A stretch of 39,915 bases of DNA from DASYYE01 sp035946955 (GTDB taxonomy: Bacteria > Actinomycetota > Actinomycetes > Streptosporangiales > Streptosporangiaceae), in assembly GCA_035946955.1 (NCBI GenBank), contig DASYYE010000152.1, positions 1-39,915 on the forward strand. The letters are read 5' to 3'. Below are positions 39,248 through 39,915 of this stretch, piece after piece (position 1 is the first letter of the stretch; each line of letters starts with the position of its first letter). The position numbers were made by a program, and so were the translations under genes. Below the pieces are notes generated by a model that worked only from the letters and a program-made list of their open reading frames with translations, did not search any database and was not told where the DNA came from.

Positions 39248-39915
39248 ATGCAGGTCGGAAGACGGGTTCTGCAAGCAACTGTCATCGCTGGCTCGGCGTT
39301 CGCGCTGATGACCGGCGGCTGGGTCTTCGCGCTGGCCTCCGGGTCCGGCGCCCAGGCAGCCACGGCGGGCTCAGGGTCCGGCACGGGCTCGGCAAGTGGC
39401 CTGCTCTTCAGTCCGTATAAGGACATCACCATCAACATGAACTGGAACACCGACCAGATGCGCTCGGCGGTGGAAGGGTCCGCCATCCCGGTGGTAGGCC
39501 CCGGCAGCCTGGTGTCGAAGTTCATCCCGAAGCTGCCCGCGATCACCCTCGCGTTCGCCACCGGGACCTGCGGCAGCGAGAACTGGGGCGGTGTCCCAGC
39601 CGCCGGCTTCGCCCACGAGAACATCCCGCAACTGCACCAGGCCAACCTGGACTACGTCGTCTCCACCGGCGGCGCAGCCGGGACCTTCACCTGCGGCTCG
39701 ACGTCTGGCATGGAAGCCTTCATCGCCCGCTACGCCAGCCCCAACCTGGTCGGCATCGACTTCGACATCGAAGGCGGCCAGAGCGCCTCCGACATCCAAG
39801 GCCTCGTCAACGCGGCGGCGGGAGCACAGTCGAAGTACCCGAACCTGCAGTTCTCCTTCACCCTCGCCACCCTGGCAGCATCTGACGGCAGCTCCGGCGG
39901 AGTGAACTCACTCGG
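39248..39915 (+). CDS. Secreted GH18 chitinase-like protein (3' end outside window)
   Basis: 222 codons are visible. GGAGGG lies just upstream of ATG 39248. The signal peptide (MQVGRRVLQATVIAGSAFALMTGGWVFALA...) is followed by a glycine/serine linker. The catalytic region starts near residue 52 (LFSPYKDITINMNWN) and has FATGTCGSENWGGVP, STGGAAGTFTCG and LVGIDFDIEGG, the DxxDxDxE-type active-site strand of glycoside hydrolase family 18 with the acid in DFDIE. The sequence resembles the actinomycete chitinases of this sub-type rather than ChiC-like GH19 enzymes. It hydrolyses chitin outside the cell. The palindrome at 39122-39138 is the likely operator. Any binding module downstream cannot be seen. 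Confidence 0.9.
   Translation, partial: MQVGRRVLQATVIAGSAFALMTGGWVFALASGSGAQAATAGSGSGTGSASGLLFSPYKDITINMNWNTDQMRSAVEGSAIPVVGPGSLVSKFIPKLPAITLAFATGTCGSENWGGVPAAGFAHENIPQLHQANLDYVVSTGGAAGTFTCGSTSGMEAFIARYASPNLVGIDFDIEGGQSASDIQGLVNAAAGAQSKYPNLQFSFTLATLAASDGSSGGVNSL

Overview
This window comes from the chromosome of a filamentous, high-GC actinomycete. Strong third-codon-position GC bias, frequent GTG starts, several very large SARP/AfsR-, NB-ARC- and LAL-type regulators, an ECF sigma factor, a DUF4242 protein and a secreted GH18 chitinase all point to an order such as Streptomycetales, Streptosporangiales or Catenulisporales. I cannot name the genus. There is no rRNA, no complete tRNA, no CRISPR array and no complete insertion sequence.

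Layout. (1) 1-4.1 kb: the first codons of a minus-strand gene cut off by the window edge, a full-length AfsR-like regulator (SARP, NB-ARC and TPR) and a GNAT acetyltransferase. (2) 4.1-7.7 kb: a Fic-domain protein with an AbiEi-like N-terminus, an XRE-type regulator, and a divergent set of small overlapping genes. (3) 7.7-21.1 kb, all on the minus strand: a membrane-anchored SARP with a DUF2690-like external domain, a small BMP-like secreted protein, and a 3587-residue secreted YD-repeat protein with three LamG domains, a Hint domain and a C-terminal SCP1.201/DddA-like deaminase toxin domain. A small downstream reading frame occupies the position of an immunity gene. Four 11-bp direct repeats with the geometry of a SARP operator lie just upstream of the BMP-like/toxin transcription unit. 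(4) 21.5-22.3 kb: broken remnants of aromatic-polyketide-type genes followed by an intact SchA/CurD-like gene. (5) 22.4-24.5 kb: an ECF sigma factor and its partner membrane protein, divergent from a secreted protein sharing a nearly identical C-terminal domain, so that about 295-bp inverted repeats flank the sigma gene. (6) 24.6-29.4 kb: a LAL-type LuxR regulator, a DUF4242 protein and three small secreted proteins. (7) 29.4-32.3 kb: a MerR regulator with a textbook 19-bp-spacer promoter, an aldo/keto reductase, and two small membrane proteins. (8) 32.7-36.2 kb: a close homologue of the Pseudomonas ethylene-forming enzyme, convergent and overlapping with an HTH-NB-ARC-TPR regulator. (9) 36.5-39.9 kb: a small membrane protein, a secreted beta-propeller protein, a second member of the 31.7-kb membrane-protein family, a tRNA-like fragment, and a chitinase gene running off the end.

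Two points stand out. The first is an apparently SARP-controlled polymorphic-toxin unit with a DNA-deaminase-type warhead. The second is an actinobacterial ethylene-forming enzyme in which the metal, 2-oxoglutarate and arginine ligands are all conserved. All family assignments come from reading motifs and from memory of family sequences; no searches were run.
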